A DNA stretch of 28,746 nucleotides. It comes from an uncultured Oscillospiraceae bacterium. Lineage in GTDB: Bacteria; Bacillota; Clostridia; Oscillospirales; Ruminococcaceae. The stretch's first letter is position 1, and every line of letters begins with the position of its first letter. The position numbers were made by a program, and so were the translations under genes. The stretch lies in the NCBI GenBank assembly GCA_910587465.1, contig CAJUMS010000030.1, forward strand, positions 1-28,746. Reading direction: 5' to 3'. Positions 7,913 to 14,947 of this stretch are shown piece by piece. The notes below the pieces were generated by a model. That model was not told where the DNA came from, did no database searches, and saw only the letters and a program-made list of their open reading frames with translations.

Positions 7913-8392
7913 GTACGGAGCCGTTTTCCGAGTCGCACGGCAAAGGACGGCAGACTGCGCGCCGATAGGTCAGTGTATCGTTATCGTACCAACACACGGA
8001 AATGCAGTTGAGGCAACTCAACTACGCATATGGGTTCGACTCCCTCCTGCCTCAGAAGCAGCATGGAAGAATGGCTCGTCCATTCACTCAGATCAATGAT
8101 TGCTCCGTTCCGTGCGCGTGCCGGACGGCTCGGCGGCGAATCGCCGAGTCAAGCCGCTGCGCAATATCCCTCAAGCCCTGTCGGAGGGAGGATACCATGC
8201 GGATACGCTCTGCGCCGCTCTTTGACGTTCTGCCGGAGACCCGCGCTTTGCGCTGCCGCACTCAATCCCGCCGCCGTTTGCCCGATATGGAACGGAGCAT
8301 GACCGCAAACAAACGGTGTTATGCCGATAAGCACGCTTCAAACCTAAGTGTGTCATATGAAGTACTGCGTATATGTCTGCGCAGTTTTTTTC
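7913..8392 (+). ncRNA. Large structured non-coding RNA, class not recognised
   Basis: An independent transcription unit of about 480 nt with consensus promoter and terminator. Nested long-range pairings close it: TAGGT/ACCTA (7966-7970, 8342-8346), TTATCG/CGATAA (7981-7986, 8325-8330), AACAC/GTGTT (7991-7995, 8316-8320) and a perfect 11-bp stem (8101-8111, 8289-8299). Local hairpins include a GNRA-capped stem (AGTTGAG-GCAA-CTCAACT, 8006-8023, extended by ATGC/GCAT), GGG-TTCGACT-CCC (8032-8044) with a tRNA T-arm-like loop, GAATGG/CCATTC (8069-8085), CTCGGCG/CGCCGAG (8129-8148) and CCCTC/GAGGG (8168-8188). ACTGCGC (7954-7960) can also pair with GCGCAGT (8379-8385), competing with the terminator. 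Overlapping open frames lack ribosome sites and protein-like composition. RNase P and tmRNA hallmarks are absent. It may be a new large RNA or a divergent member of a known class. Confidence 0.7.
8364..8392 (+). terminator. Terminator of the large RNA
   Basis: ACTGCG (8364-8369) pairs with CGCAGT (8380-8385), followed by a T7 run, a C and five more T. It ends the RNA before the next promoter at 8404. Confidence 0.75.
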
Positions 8393-8403
8393 TTTTTGAT
8401 TGG

Positions 8404-8432
8404 TTGACAAACGCCTTACTTTGTGGTATAAT
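8404..8432 (+). promoter_or_regulatory. Promoter of the MATE gene
   Basis: TTGACA (8404-8409) and TATAAT (8427-8432), 17-base spacing, full consensus. It makes the exporter gene independent of the RNA unit upstream and starts a leader of about 45 bases. Confidence 0.85.
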
Positions 8433-8483
8433 AATTAAACTGTGCCGCACGAGAAACGGGCACTGCATGGAGGAAACAAGTCA

Positions 8484-9857
8484 ATGAAGGTCAGACAAAT
8501 ATTTAAACGCGCACTGACGCTGGCGGTGCCCATGATGATACAGAACGGCATCACAAACGCGGTGGGTTTGGTGGACAATATAATGGTTGGAAGTCTCGGA
8601 ACGGAGGCGTTTACGGCGGTCTCGATCGTCGGACAGCTGATATTCGTGTTCAATCTGGCGATATTCGGGGGAATGTCGGGTCCGGGGATATACGGCGCAC
8701 AATACTTCGGGCAGAAGAACACCGAGGGTTTTCGCGGCACGGTGCGTGTAAAGCACTGGATTGGCGCTGGCGTTCTGCTTGCTGGGTTGGCGGCGCTGAT
8801 TTTCGGCGGCGAATTCCTTATCGATCTGTATTTAAAGGGCGAAAGCAGCGATATTGATCCTGTTCTTACAATGTCGCTCGCAAAGAGTTATCTTTCGGTA
8901 ATGCTCTGGGGACTTCCTCCGTTCGTCATCACGCAGATATACGCGGGAAGTCTGCGCGAAACGGGTGCGTCGCTGAAGCCTATGGCGGCGGGAGTAGCGT
9001 CCGTTTTTGTGGATATCGCGTTTAATTATCTGCTTATATACGGAAAATTCGACTTTCCGCAGCTGGGGGTACAGGGTGCGGCTATCGCGACGATCATGTC
9101 AAGATTTGCCGAGATGCTGATCGTTGTGCTGTGGGCGTTTGCAGCAAGAAAAAAACACGATTTCCTTATCGGGCTGTACAAGACCCTGCTGGTGCCGAAG
9201 GACGCGACAATAAAGATCGTTAAAAAAAGCTTGCCGATTTTCTTTAATGAGTTTCTCTGGGCAGGCGGCATTGCCGTGCTAACGCAGTGTTACTCGCGGC
9301 GCGGATTGGATATCGTCGCGGGAATGAACATCTCGAACGCGCTGTGTAATATGCTCAACGTCGTATTCATAGCCCTCGGCAACGCGGTCGGGATACTCGT
9401 CGGGCAGACCCTCGGAGCGGGACGCTATAAAGACGCGAAAGAAGAAGCGTTCAGGCTTATGTGGTTTACGGGAGGGGTCTCGGTCATATTGACGGCGATA
9501 CTTATTTCGATATCGGGCATATTCCCGAACTGCTATGAGACCACCGTCGAGGTAAGAAATTACGCTACCTGGTTCGTTGTGATAACATCACTGTTTTTCC
9601 CGCTGCAAGGATTTCTCAACGCGCTGTACTTCACCCTTCGCAGCGGAGGAAAAACGCTGGTAACGTTCTTATTCGACAGCGTGTTCTCTTGGGTGGTATC
9701 AGTGCCAGCAGCGTATTTGCTCTGTACATTTACAACGCTTCCGATAATGTCGATCTTCGCGATAGTTCAGGCTTTGGACTTCATTAAGGTTACAGTCGGG
9801 TATATACTCGTGAAAAAGGGCGTATGGATAAGCAGCCTTGTTGAAGAAAAGGCGTAG
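8484..9857 (+). CDS. MATE-family multidrug/cation antiporter
   Basis: Polytopic inner-membrane exporter of 457 residues, the normal MATE length, with about 12 hydrophobic segments in two related halves. Features seen: an amphipathic basic N-terminus, LAVPMMIQNGITNAVGLVDNIMVGSLG in TM1-2, GSLRETGASLKPM before TM5, and GNAVGILVGQTLGAGRYKDA at the start of the second half. The family exports drugs or toxic metabolites using a sodium or proton gradient; the substrate cannot be read from sequence. I chose the ATG at 8484 because GGAGG lies just before it; an in-frame ATG at 8442 has no ribosome site. A weak hairpin (CTTTCA/TGAAAG, 9880-9897) after the gene may be its terminator. Confidence 0.88.
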   Translation: MKVRQIFKRALTLAVPMMIQNGITNAVGLVDNIMVGSLGTEAFTAVSIVGQLIFVFNLAIFGGMSGPGIYGAQYFGQKNTEGFRGTVRVKHWIGAGVLLAGLAALIFGGEFLIDLYLKGESSDIDPVLTMSLAKSYLSVMLWGLPPFVITQIYAGSLRETGASLKPMAAGVASVFVDIAFNYLLIYGKFDFPQLGVQGAAIATIMSRFAEMLIVVLWAFAARKKHDFLIGLYKTLLVPKDATIKIVKKSLPIFFNEFLWAGGIAVLTQCYSRRGLDIVAGMNISNALCNMLNVVFIALGNAVGILVGQTLGAGRYKDAKEEAFRLMWFTGGVSVILTAILISISGIFPNCYETTVEVRNYATWFVVITSLFFPLQGFLNALYFTLRSGGKTLVTFLFDSVFSWVVSVPAAYLLCTFTTLPIMSIFAIVQALDFIKVTVGYILVKKGVWISSLVEEKA

Positions 9858-9883
9858 TATCGGTCTGTTTCATTTGCTTGCTT

Positions 9884-10195
9884 TCACGGGCTGAAAGTTA
9901 AATAGACTTGTGCATACTGTCGTTTGCACAGATCGATGCTACGTTTCACGAGAGCAAGCCCCAAGCCGTTCCCCTCGGCTTTTCGGGAGCTGTCGCCCTG
10001 ATAGAATTTCTCGAAAATATGCCGCAAAACATCCTCCGACATCCCCTTGACGTTATCGGCGACACACACCAAAACCGTATCCTCCGTATTCGTTATATTC
10101 ACGCGGATAATGCATCCCTGCGGCGAGTGTTTTACCGCATTGTCTATAATATTGCTCCACACCTGTTCGAGAAGCCGCTCGCTGCCACGAGAGCT
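9884..10195 (-). pseudogene. Histidine kinase remnant (ATP-binding domain)
   Basis: On the minus strand about 100 codons match the end of a sensor kinase: RLLEQVWSNIIDNAVKHSP (N box), ADNVKGMSEDVLRHIFEKFYQ (F box region) and GNGLGLALVKR (G box). The sensor, membrane and phospho-histidine parts are missing upstream, and the last 20 residues no longer resemble the family. The style (LEQVWSNIIDNAVKHS) is that of PhoR/VanS-like kinases, not of the intramembrane-sensing BceS group. The 5' cut lies at the same point as that of the permease fragment on the other strand. Confidence 0.8.
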
Positions 10196-10357
10196 GTTCT
10201 TGTGGCAATATGCGTTGTGCTTACTATGATTGTCGGACTTGTACCATCAATAATGTCAGCGAAGAAAGATCCCGTTATTGCGTTGAGAACGGAAGAATTT
10301 TATGACAAAACGGCTTTTCGAAAATCGGAAAGCCGTTTTAATAATTTACAAGTGTAA
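10187..10357 (+). pseudogene. ABC transporter permease remnant (FtsX/MacB-type C-terminus)
   Basis: About 38 codons on the plus strand (10195-10310) read VLVAICVVLTMIVGLVPSIM then SAKKDPVIALRTE, a last membrane helix followed by the typical DP-x-xALRxE ending of FtsX/MacB permeases. Everything upstream is missing; the frame runs on through a terminator hairpin to a stop at 10357. It joins head to head with the kinase remnant near 10190. Confidence 0.65.
10307..10339. terminator. Terminator between permease remnant and chemoreceptor gene
   Basis: AAAACGGCTTT (10307-10317) pairs perfectly with AAAGCCGTTTT (10329-10339). The A/T flanks make it usable from both sides; its live role is probably to end the minus-strand chemoreceptor transcript, whose stop codon is at 10371. 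Confidence 0.75.
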
Positions 10358-10370
10358 TTTTATAATTATG

Positions 10371-12029
10371 TTATCTGTGCGAGCTTCTGAGCGTGAACTT
10401 CTTGGTTTGCTCCTGAAGCAGCCGCGCCTGAGCAAACAGCTCCGCGCTTACTGCGGCAGCTTCCTCGCTGCTTGCGGAGTTTGTCTGCGTTACAGCGGCG
10501 ATCTGACCGATACCCTGGTTTATCTGCGTGATAGCTTCCGCCTCGTCGCGAACCGCGTCGGCGATCATATTTATATTGTCGTTTGAACGGGTAACAAGCT
10601 CCATGGTCTTGCCAAGCGTTTCCGAAACGCCGTTTACAATATCGTTTCCTCTGCTTGCGGCGCTGATACAGCTCTCGATAAGATCCTTGGTCGCGTTTGA
10701 CGCCTTGTTGGTCTGCATTGCGAGACTGCGTACCTCGTCCGCAACTACCGCAAAGCCCTTACCCGCTTCGCCCGCTCTTGCAGCTTCAATTGCCGCGTTG
10801 AGCGCGAGAATGTTAGTCTGGAACGCGATATTCTCAATAGTCGCGATAATCTGTCCAATCTGCTCGGAGGAGCTGCTTACGTCGGTCATAGCGTCCATCA
10901 TCTGCTTCATTTGTTCGCTGCTTTGGGAGACCTGCTCGCCCGTCAGGCGCGCGTGCTCCTTGGCTTCGTCCGCGGTCTTTACGTTATCGCGTGCGCTCTT
11001 GTACAACTCATCAAGAGCCGCGTAAAGCTCCTCGGTAGAACTTGCCTGCTCGGTCGCGCCCTGCGCTACCGATTGGGAGCTGTTTGAGAGCTGCTCCGCG
11101 TTTTCTGAAATACGGTGCTCCGCGTTTGCAATCTGTCCGAGTGCCGCCGACATCGTTTCAGTAAAGCTCTCGATAGAGGTCTGTATAGATCTGAAATCGC
11201 CGATGTAATCTGCGCTTGTGCTTATGTTAAAGTTGCCGTTTGAAAACTCGCTCATGATATTGTTGATGTCCGAAACATAGCTGTATATCTGCTGTGTGGA
11301 GGTTCTAAGCGTTTCCACCAGATCGCCGACCTCATCTCCGGAACGGTACTTGATATCCAACGCGAGCTGTCCGTTTTGCAGCACCTTACTGCTGTTCGTG
11401 ATATTGATGATCGGTTGGACAACACGCCTGATAACGTACATGATAAGCGAGACAAGGCACGCCAATGCCAGAGCCATACATACCAATGTGGTGATATGCA
11501 TAATGCTGATTGTCCTTTCGGTCGCCTCCTCGCTCTCGGTTCTGAGCGTTTCTCCGCGCTCTATGACCTTATCGAGTATTCCGACAAGCGTTGTGAGGTT
11601 GCCTTGAATGGTGGTCTGATAATACTGCTGCGCATCTGTGGGACTGCTCGTGTACTGTTCGAGTACCTGCGAAGCCGAACCGTGAAGCTCTTTGTGAAGC
11701 GCTTCAAGATCACCGCGCAGTTTGAGCACCTCCGCGTCATCGGTACCCGCTTCGCCGTACAACCATTGTCCGAGAACGCAGGTCGTCGGATCCATGCTTC
11801 CCGTAAATTCTGTATCTGCGTACAAGGCGTTACTGAGATTCGCCGACCACTTGTAATGTGCTGTCTCGGCGGTACGGGCCTTGGCAAGCAGGGAATTAGT
11901 TTGTGTGTTTGTTGTCTGTGTTTTGTCAATACGGATTATATTGACGGTGGTCATAACGCTGAAAAGAAGCATCGACGCAAGCGTCGCCGCAACGCGAAAA
12001 CCAACGTTTACCTTAATGCTTTTGCTCAT
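10371..12029 (-). CDS. Methyl-accepting chemotaxis protein with extracytoplasmic CZB-like zinc domain
   Basis: Transmembrane chemoreceptor of 552 residues that would control CheA in a polar array. TM1 is about 13-33. The outside region carries His58-x-x-Trp61, FTGSMDPTTC with Cys84, GQW (Trp89) and His112-KEL-His116, which match the chemoreceptor zinc-binding (CZB) signature of three His and one Cys. TM2 is about 180-203, HAMP follows (RRVVQPII to GDEVGDLVE), then the coiled signalling domain with hairpin tip IAFQTNILALNAAIEAARAG and GKGFAVVADEVR. Most CZB domains lie in the cytoplasm; here the order TM-CZB-TM puts it outside. Zinc or oxidant sensing is inference. AAAGGA precedes the ATG, and the gene has its own promoter and terminator. 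No other chemotaxis genes are in the window. Confidence 0.88.
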   Translation of the reverse strand: MSKSIKVNVGFRVAATLASMLLFSVMTTVNIIRIDKTQTTNTQTNSLLAKARTAETAHYKWSANLSNALYADTEFTGSMDPTTCVLGQWLYGEAGTDDAEVLKLRGDLEALHKELHGSASQVLEQYTSSPTDAQQYYQTTIQGNLTTLVGILDKVIERGETLRTESEEATERTISIMHITTLVCMALALACLVSLIMYVIRRVVQPIINITNSSKVLQNGQLALDIKYRSGDEVGDLVETLRTSTQQIYSYVSDINNIMSEFSNGNFNISTSADYIGDFRSIQTSIESFTETMSAALGQIANAEHRISENAEQLSNSSQSVAQGATEQASSTEELYAALDELYKSARDNVKTADEAKEHARLTGEQVSQSSEQMKQMMDAMTDVSSSSEQIGQIIATIENIAFQTNILALNAAIEAARAGEAGKGFAVVADEVRSLAMQTNKASNATKDLIESCISAASRGNDIVNGVSETLGKTMELVTRSNDNINMIADAVRDEAEAITQINQGIGQIAAVTQTNSASSEEAAAVSAELFAQARLLQEQTKKFTLRSSHR

Positions 12030-12160
12030 AAAATATTCCTTTCTTAAATAATGTTCTGTTGCATTCGTATTTTAAAAAGCGCAGGGCATTAGTCAGGATG
12101 TCTTGCGCTGAATGCGGCAAATTTATTTGCGGTAATAACTGTGCGGAAGTCATTACTTTC

Positions 12161-12189
12161 ATTATACATTATATGCTTAAAAATGTCAA
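12161..12189 (-). promoter_or_regulatory. Promoter of the chemoreceptor gene
   Basis: On the minus strand TTGACA (12189-12184) and TATAAT (12166-12161) are 17 bases apart, a full consensus. The leader is about 125 bases; I see no known regulatory RNA in it. Confidence 0.85.
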
Positions 12190-12235
12190 TAGCTGATTTA
12201 CATTTTGTAAAAATTTTCTTTTTTGACATGAAAAT

Positions 12236-12259
12236 GGGCGGCGAATTCTTTCGCTGCCC
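12236..12259 (-). terminator. Possible terminator in the 12030-12489 gap
   Basis: GGGCGGCGAA (12236-12245) pairs with TTCGCTGCCC (12250-12259) with one G-U pair and a 4-base loop. On the minus strand it is followed by ATTTTC, so it could end transcripts from the gene at 12490-12900. The rest of the gap (12260-12489) shows only a short palindrome (CCGTATACGG, near 12436) and no gene. Confidence 0.45.
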
Positions 12260-12489
12260 GAATCATCATTCTATTCTTATCCATATGCCAGCTCCGTAAA
12301 AATGTAAATTTTGCAGATGTATGCGCATGGAAATCTGCTCATACTTTAAGCGATAATAAGGATTTTCTGTTGAGATCACGGCAGCATGACCTAAGAGTAT
12401 TGGTCGGTAAAAAAATATTTGTCCGAGTTACTTATGCCGTATACGGATAGGCAGACTGTAATAAGCGTGCGGACGTGTTCGGATATGTG

Positions 12490-12900
12490 TTATAAGCCCG
12501 ATAGCACTATCGCTGCGAACGCTGACATAACGTCAAACTCGTCTGCGTCCTCGGATACGTCCACGGGCTGCTCGAGCGGCTCGCATACCCCCGATATGGT
12601 GCGTATGCCGCGATTTAGCGACAGCGTGAGCTTATTGGCGGTGCGCGACGTTATAGACACAGTGTTCTTGGAGCTTATCCCGCAGGTTATAAGCTGTATC
12701 CCGCGCGGTATTTTTTGGTGGAAGGTCTCGCCGTCCACAATAACTCCGAGTGCGGACTTCACCTCAAGCTCCGCGCCTTTTCCGGCAATTACCCCCGCGA
12801 ACTCGCAGTCTACCGCGGTAAAACCTGATGCTCTGATAATGGGACGATCCCCGAGAAATTTGTCGGCATTGCTTTCGCCGACCACCACCGTCAAATACAT
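12490..12900 (-). CDS. Small protein of unknown function
   Basis: A 136-residue soluble protein, predicted mostly beta-strand, with no signal peptide, membrane segment, cysteine cluster or motif that I recognise. The C-terminal 30 residues contain an acidic stretch (VDVSEDADEF) and a hydrophobic end (FAAIVLSGL). The start is well supported: AGGTG followed by five A and ATG, the same ribosome-site layout as the divergent oxidoreductase gene at 13017. The opposing plus-strand frame has no ribosome site and is treated as a shadow. It shares a 116-base divergent intergenic region, containing a strong inverted repeat, with the Rieske/FAD gene, so the two may be co-regulated. Confidence 0.65.
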   Translation of the reverse strand: MYLTVVVGESNADKFLGDRPIIRASGFTAVDCEFAGVIAGKGAELEVKSALGVIVDGETFHQKIPRGIQLITCGISSKNTVSITSRTANKLTLSLNRGIRTISGVCEPLEQPVDVSEDADEFDVMSAFAAIVLSGL

Positions 12901-12931
12901 TTTTTCACCTCAAATTCTTTAAAAATATTTT

Positions 12932-12967
12932 ACGAAAAAAATCGCGAATTATCCGCGTTTTTTTCGT
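12932..12967. promoter_or_regulatory. 14-bp inverted repeat between divergent genes
   Basis: ACGA7 plus CGCG (12932-12946, with one bulged T) pairs with CGCGT7CGT (12954-12967) around AATTATC. It looks like a back-to-back terminator, with A-run and T-run on either side, yet lies between two genes that diverge, so it is more likely an operator or a transcriptional insulator. Confidence 0.6.
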
Positions 12968-13016
12968 GTTTATCGGGAAATAATAGTAAGAAATAACGTT
13001 AAAACGAGGTGAAAAA

Positions 13017-14330
13017 ATGGAGAATTTATCTGTCTGGGAGACGGTAGATATGCCCGAATTTTCTGCGGCGAGGGGCAATATAAAAACCGATGTGCTGATA
13101 ATCGGCGGCGGTATCGCGGGGCTGCTGACGGCATATGAGCTTCAAAAGAGCGGCGTGTCATGTATTGTAGCGGAGCGCAAGCGAATATGTTCGGGAACAA
13201 CGGGCAGGACGACCGCAAAGCTTACGTTTCAGCACGGGCTGATCTACCAAAAAATTCTCCGCGAATATGGCGCGGAGAAAGCGAAAATGTATCTTGAGGC
13301 AAACCAAAACGCGCTGAAGCGCTTTGCAGAGCTGTGTCAAAAAATTGACTGCGGCTTCCAAAAAACCGACAGCTATATCTATTCGCGTACGGATCGCGGA
13401 TTGCTTGAGAACGAGGTCAAGGCGCTTGTGAGGATAGGCTTTTCGGCGAACGTTTGCGAGGTCACAGAACTGCCGTTTCCGACTGTCGGGGCGGTGCGCT
13501 TTAAAAATCAGGCGGTATTCAACCCGTTGAAATTCTTGCGCGGAATCGTCAGCGAGATGTCCGATAACGTCCGCATTTTCGAACACACACATATTATAGA
13601 GATCAGCGGCACAACCGCACTCTCAAAGCGTGCGCGTATTATCGCCGACAAAATAGTAATAACCACTCATTTCCCATTCATCAACACTCATGGGAGCTAC
13701 TTTCTCAAGCTGTATCAGAGCCGTTCTGATGTTATTGCGCTGAAAAATGCGCCCGAGCTGCACGGGATATATATGGACGAGAATACTTTCGGCTACTCGT
13801 TCAGAAACTGCGGAGATTTTCTTCTTATCGGCGGCGAAGCGCATAAAACGGGAGAGCCCTGCCGCCGTCAAGAGTTACAGGACTTTGCAAAAAGCTCCTA
13901 TCCCGACGCGGAGGTACAGTACTTGTGGAGCGCACAGGACTGCATTTCGCTCGACGGCATACCGTATATCGGCAACTATTCCGCGCTTACTCCGAATATG
14001 TACACAGCGACGGGCTTCAACAAATGGGGACTGACAAGCTCCATGGCTGCCGCGGAGATACTCCGCGACAAAATTCTCGGCAGGAATAATCCCTGCGCCG
14101 AGGTGTTCAGTCCCAGCCGCAACATACTGAAAAAACAGCTCTTGATAAACGGGCTGAGCGCCGCTAAAAACCTGCTCACGCCTACGGTTCCGCGCTGTCC
14201 GCATCTCGGGTGTGCATTGAAATGGAACATCGATGAGCGTTCGTGGGATTGTCCGTGTCACGGCTCGCGATTTGCTCGTGACGGAAAGCTGCTCGACAAT
14301 CCCGCCAACGTCGACCTAGATAAGCCCTAA
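13017..14330 (+). CDS. FAD-dependent oxidoreductase with C-terminal Rieske [2Fe-2S] domain
   Basis: A 437-residue soluble enzyme of the DAO-type flavoprotein plus Rieske architecture (similar in layout to B. subtilis YhfW). The FAD Rossmann motif is VLIIGGGIAGLLTAYEL, from about residue 27. The flavin domain ends near 370 with YTATGFNKWGLTSSM. The Rieske cluster ligands are Cys394-x-His396 and Cys412-x-x-His415 (CPHLGC, CPCHGS); Cys399 and Cys414 are placed to form the disulfide of high-potential Rieske proteins. The flavin probably passes electrons to or from the cluster; the substrate is unknown. GAGGTG precedes the ATG. Its 3' end overlaps the convergent hydrolase gene by 15 bases, and I see no terminator between them. 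Confidence 0.88.
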   Translation: MENLSVWETVDMPEFSAARGNIKTDVLIIGGGIAGLLTAYELQKSGVSCIVAERKRICSGTTGRTTAKLTFQHGLIYQKILREYGAEKAKMYLEANQNALKRFAELCQKIDCGFQKTDSYIYSRTDRGLLENEVKALVRIGFSANVCEVTELPFPTVGAVRFKNQAVFNPLKFLRGIVSEMSDNVRIFEHTHIIEISGTTALSKRARIIADKIVITTHFPFINTHGSYFLKLYQSRSDVIALKNAPELHGIYMDENTFGYSFRNCGDFLLIGGEAHKTGEPCRRQELQDFAKSSYPDAEVQYLWSAQDCISLDGIPYIGNYSALTPNMYTATGFNKWGLTSSMAAAEILRDKILGRNNPCAEVFSPSRNILKKQLLINGLSAAKNLLTPTVPRCPHLGCALKWNIDERSWDCPCHGSRFARDGKLLDNPANVDLDKP

Positions 14331-14936
14331 CCTCTCATAAAATGCCGCGATCATCTCGGCGAGCGACTTTGGGTTATCAATATTGACCTCGTGGCCCGAA
14401 TTCGGAACTATTTCCAACGGACAGCCCAACAGTTCCGATATCTCGTTCGCTGCCCTTGCGTTTGGCTTGTCGCGCTCTCCAACGGCGACAAGAACATTCG
14501 CGGTAATGTTCTTCATTTTGCCGGTGAAGTCCAGACCCGCCATTGATCCGTTCAGCGCGATAAAGTCTGATTTATCGAAGCCCATATCCAAAAAAGTTTT
14601 TTCAGGCATAAGGCGGAATATCAGCCCTTGAAGTTTCATAAGCGCTTTTGCAACCTTATACTGTCCGGCTACCAATATTACAGAGCACACCTTTTCGGGG
14701 AAGTCAACGGCGTAATTAAGTGCCAGCACGGCGCCGAGCGACAGTCCGCACAGGTCGAGCGGCATATCAAAGCCGTCGCAGTAACTGCAAAACGCCGAAT
14801 AAAGCTTATTATAATCGCCTCGGGCAAGCTTTGAAAGATCGGGATAAGCGGGAGAGATATTCTCGGGCAGGTGCTCTATGGTCTTATCCCACGCGGCCGA
14901 TCTCTGTCCGAGACCATGTAGCAGTATCAAATTCAT
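14316..14936 (-). CDS. Alpha/beta hydrolase
   Basis: A 206-residue serine hydrolase, short for the family, with no signal peptide. LLHGLGQRSAAWD gives the oxyanion region, GLSLGA holds the nucleophile Ser66, GERDKPN the acid Asp156 and NSGHEVN the base His182. The family includes esterases, peptidases and C-C hydrolases; the substrate cannot be told. It is last in an operon after the response regulator, 11 bases apart with AAAGGAG before the ATG. Confidence 0.8.
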   Translation of the reverse strand: MNLILLHGLGQRSAAWDKTIEHLPENISPAYPDLSKLARGDYNKLYSAFCSYCDGFDMPLDLCGLSLGAVLALNYAVDFPEKVCSVILVAGQYKVAKALMKLQGLIFRLMPEKTFLDMGFDKSDFIALNGSMAGLDFTGKMKNITANVLVAVGERDKPNARAANEISELLGCPLEIVPNSGHEVNIDNPKSLAEMIAAFYERLGLI

Positions 14937-14947
14937 TGCGTTCTCCT

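Noticed and set aside
8006..8052. tmRNA or tRNA at 8006-8052, because of GGGTTCGACTCCC, TGAGGCA/TGCCTCA pairing and a reading NYA
   Set aside because: There is no D-arm, anticodon arm or CCA end, no GGGG-start acceptor partner and no resume-codon layout. It fits better as part of a larger fold.
8002..8487. Overlapping plus-strand open frames (up to 161 codons) through 8002-8487
   Set aside because: No ribosome sites, no protein-like composition, several frames open at once because of base composition, and they cross a terminator and the next promoter.
9884..10195. Kinase remnant as the lost partner of the response regulator at 14948
   Set aside because: The remnant is of the PhoR/VanS style, while the regulator belongs to the BceR group, whose kinases have different N-box sequences.
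10371..12047. Plus-strand frames across the chemoreceptor gene
   Set aside because: They mirror the minus-strand receptor, whose conserved signalling tip leaves no doubt about the coding strand.
12419..12922. A 167-codon plus-strand frame
   Set aside because: It is serine/threonine-rich, lacks a ribosome site and covers the minus-strand gene at 12490-12900, which has a good one.
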